DNA of 6,174 nt from CAYPOY01 sp964412395. Its GTDB lineage: Bacteria > Chloroflexota > Anaerolineae > B4-G1. Below the pieces are notes generated by a model. It worked only from the letters and a program-made list of their open reading frames with translations. It did no database searches and was not told the origin of the DNA. The stretch is from assembly GCA_964412395.1 (NCBI GenBank), contig CAYPOY010000320.1, forward strand, positions 1-6,174, in the 5' to 3' direction. Position 1 is the first letter of the stretch. Each line of letters begins with the position of its first letter. Both the position numbers and the translations under genes were made by a program. This document shows, piece after piece, positions 5,168 to 6,174 of the stretch.

Positions 5168-5929
5168 CTAACTCCACCGGTGGGTGAGTCTGCCTTCTAC
5201 GTAGTTGAAAAACCCCTCGAAGGAGAAACACATCAGTGACAGGATCATCAGGCAGACGATGATGATGTCTACCCGGATGAGGCTCTCGGCCCTCATGAGC
5301 AGAGCCCCAATTCCGGTAGGAATGGCTACCATCTCCGCGGCTATGATCACCCTCCAGGCCATGCCCGCTTCCAGCCTGAGCCCGGTGAATATAGTGGGCA
5401 CAGCCAGAGGTAGGACAATCGTGGTCAGAACTCTAAGGTCAGAGGCCCCCAGTGTCCTGGCTGCCTGAACAAAGCCTCTGTCCACACTTCTGATGCCAGT
5501 GGCAGTGTTGTAGCATACAGGGAAAAAGGAACAGATGAAAATTATGGCTATCGGCAGCGCCTCATTTACGCCGATCCAGAGCATCAGCAGTGGCAGCCAG
5601 CCCAACGCGGGGACGGGATAGAGGAGGCTGACTATGGGGCTGAGTGCCCGGTTCAGAAATCCCTTCCATCCCATCAGGGTGCCGATAGCCAGGCCGGCGA
5701 CGGAGCCGGTGCAAAAGCCGACCAGTACCCGAACCAAACTGCTCAGGAAATTGTCTATCAACACTCCATTGGCAATCAGGTGGTAGGACTCCTGCATTAC
5801 CACGGAGAAAGGGGGAAAGAAGAAATGCCCTGGGATGAGATCCAATCGGGCTACCACTTCCCATAGGGCCAGAAATACGGCCACCGGCAGTATCCCCCAC
5901 CCCGGCCCGACTCTCTCAGGTTGGTTCAT
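5168..5929 (-). CDS. ABC transporter permease, NitT/TauT (SsuC/TauC-like) family
   Basis: A 253-residue inner-membrane permease of the BPD_transp_1 fold. Hydrophobic segments lie near residues 12-28, 65-86, 95-118, 125-143, 186-205 and 222-240. The cytoplasmic loop that contacts the ATPase reads AARTLGASDLRVLTTIVLP (156-174), with the family's EAA...G...I.LP pattern. P105-W111 (PVPALGW) and GLRLEAGMAWRVIIAAEM (183-200) are typical of the aliphatic sulfonate/taurine/nitrate-type group. Its ATG (5927-5929) overlaps the TGA of the binding-protein gene as ATGA, a translational-coupling arrangement; the upstream ribosome site is weak, which agrees with coupling. Length is normal. The family is clear, but members carry sulfonates, nitrate, pyrimidine precursors and other solutes, so the substrate is not assigned. 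Confidence 0.93.
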   Translation of the reverse strand: MNQPERVGPGWGILPVAVFLALWEVVARLDLIPGHFFFPPFSVVMQESYHLIANGVLIDNFLSSLVRVLVGFCTGSVAGLAIGTLMGWKGFLNRALSPIVSLLYPVPALGWLPLLMLWIGVNEALPIAIIFICSFFPVCYNTATGIRSVDRGFVQAARTLGASDLRVLTTIVLPLAVPTIFTGLRLEAGMAWRVIIAAEMVAIPTGIGALLMRAESLIRVDIIIVCLMILSLMCFSFEGFFNYVEGRLTHRWS

Positions 5930-6174
5930 TTTACGAAACTCAGATCCAGGATGTCTTCGGCCTCGAAGCTGCTTTTTATGTAGCCCATCTCCGCCATGTA
6001 ATCTATCACTTCTTGCACCATGCTCGGATCAACAGCAGTCGTGTATTCCAAGCGGCCCATGGAACGCAGCAAGACCTCTGGCGTGATCTCGAACTTTGCG
6101 GCAACTTCGGCTGCTTTGGCAGGGAGAACCGTCTGCCCTGTGACCGACAACTGCCGGGCCATGATGTCCGCTGC
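5926..6174 (-). CDS. NitT/TauT-family ABC substrate-binding protein, C-terminal part
   Basis: Only the last 82 residues are in the window; the frame is still open at the right edge, so the gene starts outside. The fragment has the C-terminal pattern of NMT1/SsuA-type solute-binding proteins: a helical stretch with LLRSMGRLEYTT, then DPSMVQEVIDYMAEMGYI and the closing AEDILDLSFVK. These proteins bind the solute outside the membrane and deliver it to the permease, which follows with a 4-base overlap. The ligand-binding residues and signal peptide lie beyond the window. An internal ATG at 6160-6162 is not the start, since the open frame and family similarity extend past it. Confidence 0.8.
   Translation of the reverse strand, partial: AADIMARQLSVTGQTVLPAKAAEVAAKFEITPEVLLRSMGRLEYTTAVDPSMVQEVIDYMAEMGYIKSSFEAEDILDLSFVK

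Overview
The window reads almost entirely on the minus strand. It looks like a fragment of an anaerobic bacterial genome with moderately high GC. Shine-Dalgarno (SD) sequences are strong (AAGGAGGG, GGAGGTGA, TAAGGAGT), and the gene set (DUF362, a CobW-type GTPase, a DUF364 'heavy-metal chelation' protein) is common in anaerobes. Chloroflexota of the Dehalococcoidia/Anaerolineae type or a metagenome relative would fit, but nothing here fixes the taxon. No rRNA, tRNA or CRISPR array is visible.

Right half (about 3348-6174, read right to left): a compact ABC-transporter operon. It holds the C-terminus of a NitT/TauT-type substrate-binding protein (cut by the window edge), its SsuC/TauC-type permease (4-base ATGA overlap), an ATPase with a C-terminal TOBE-like extension (1-base gap), and a DUF4213/DUF364 putative metal-chelation protein. 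The substrate cannot be read from the sequence. The DUF364 partner and the TOBE-like domain make a metal, oxyanion or metal-containing cofactor a reasonable guess.

Middle (2579-3347): about 770 bases without a convincing gene. It is rich in signals: a near-consensus sigma70 promoter facing the CobW gene, four tandem copies of a 14-base unit, a conserved RNA-like motif (copy B), and two perfect palindromes lying back to back. A 359-residue CobW/COG0523 GTPase follows (1499-2578). It starts at TTG and has lost two of the three cysteines of the family's CxCC metal motif.

Left part: upstream of the next gene is a second copy (A) of the same RNA-like motif. Here it runs directly into a rho-independent terminator on the coding strand, which is the layout of a riboswitch or attenuator. 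That gene is a 112-residue protein of unknown function. A 141-base MITE-like element with terminal inverted repeats and flanking TA dinucleotides sits exactly at its 3' end and supplies its stop codon. Removing the element in silico extends the frame by 39 codons. The leftmost gene is the N-terminal half of a DUF362 protein that ends abruptly in mid-domain.

The most interesting unexplained feature is the paired leader motif (A at 1328-1371, B at 2750-2793). Two compensatory base changes support an RNA structure, and it lies ahead of two neighbouring genes. I could not match it to any riboswitch class I know.
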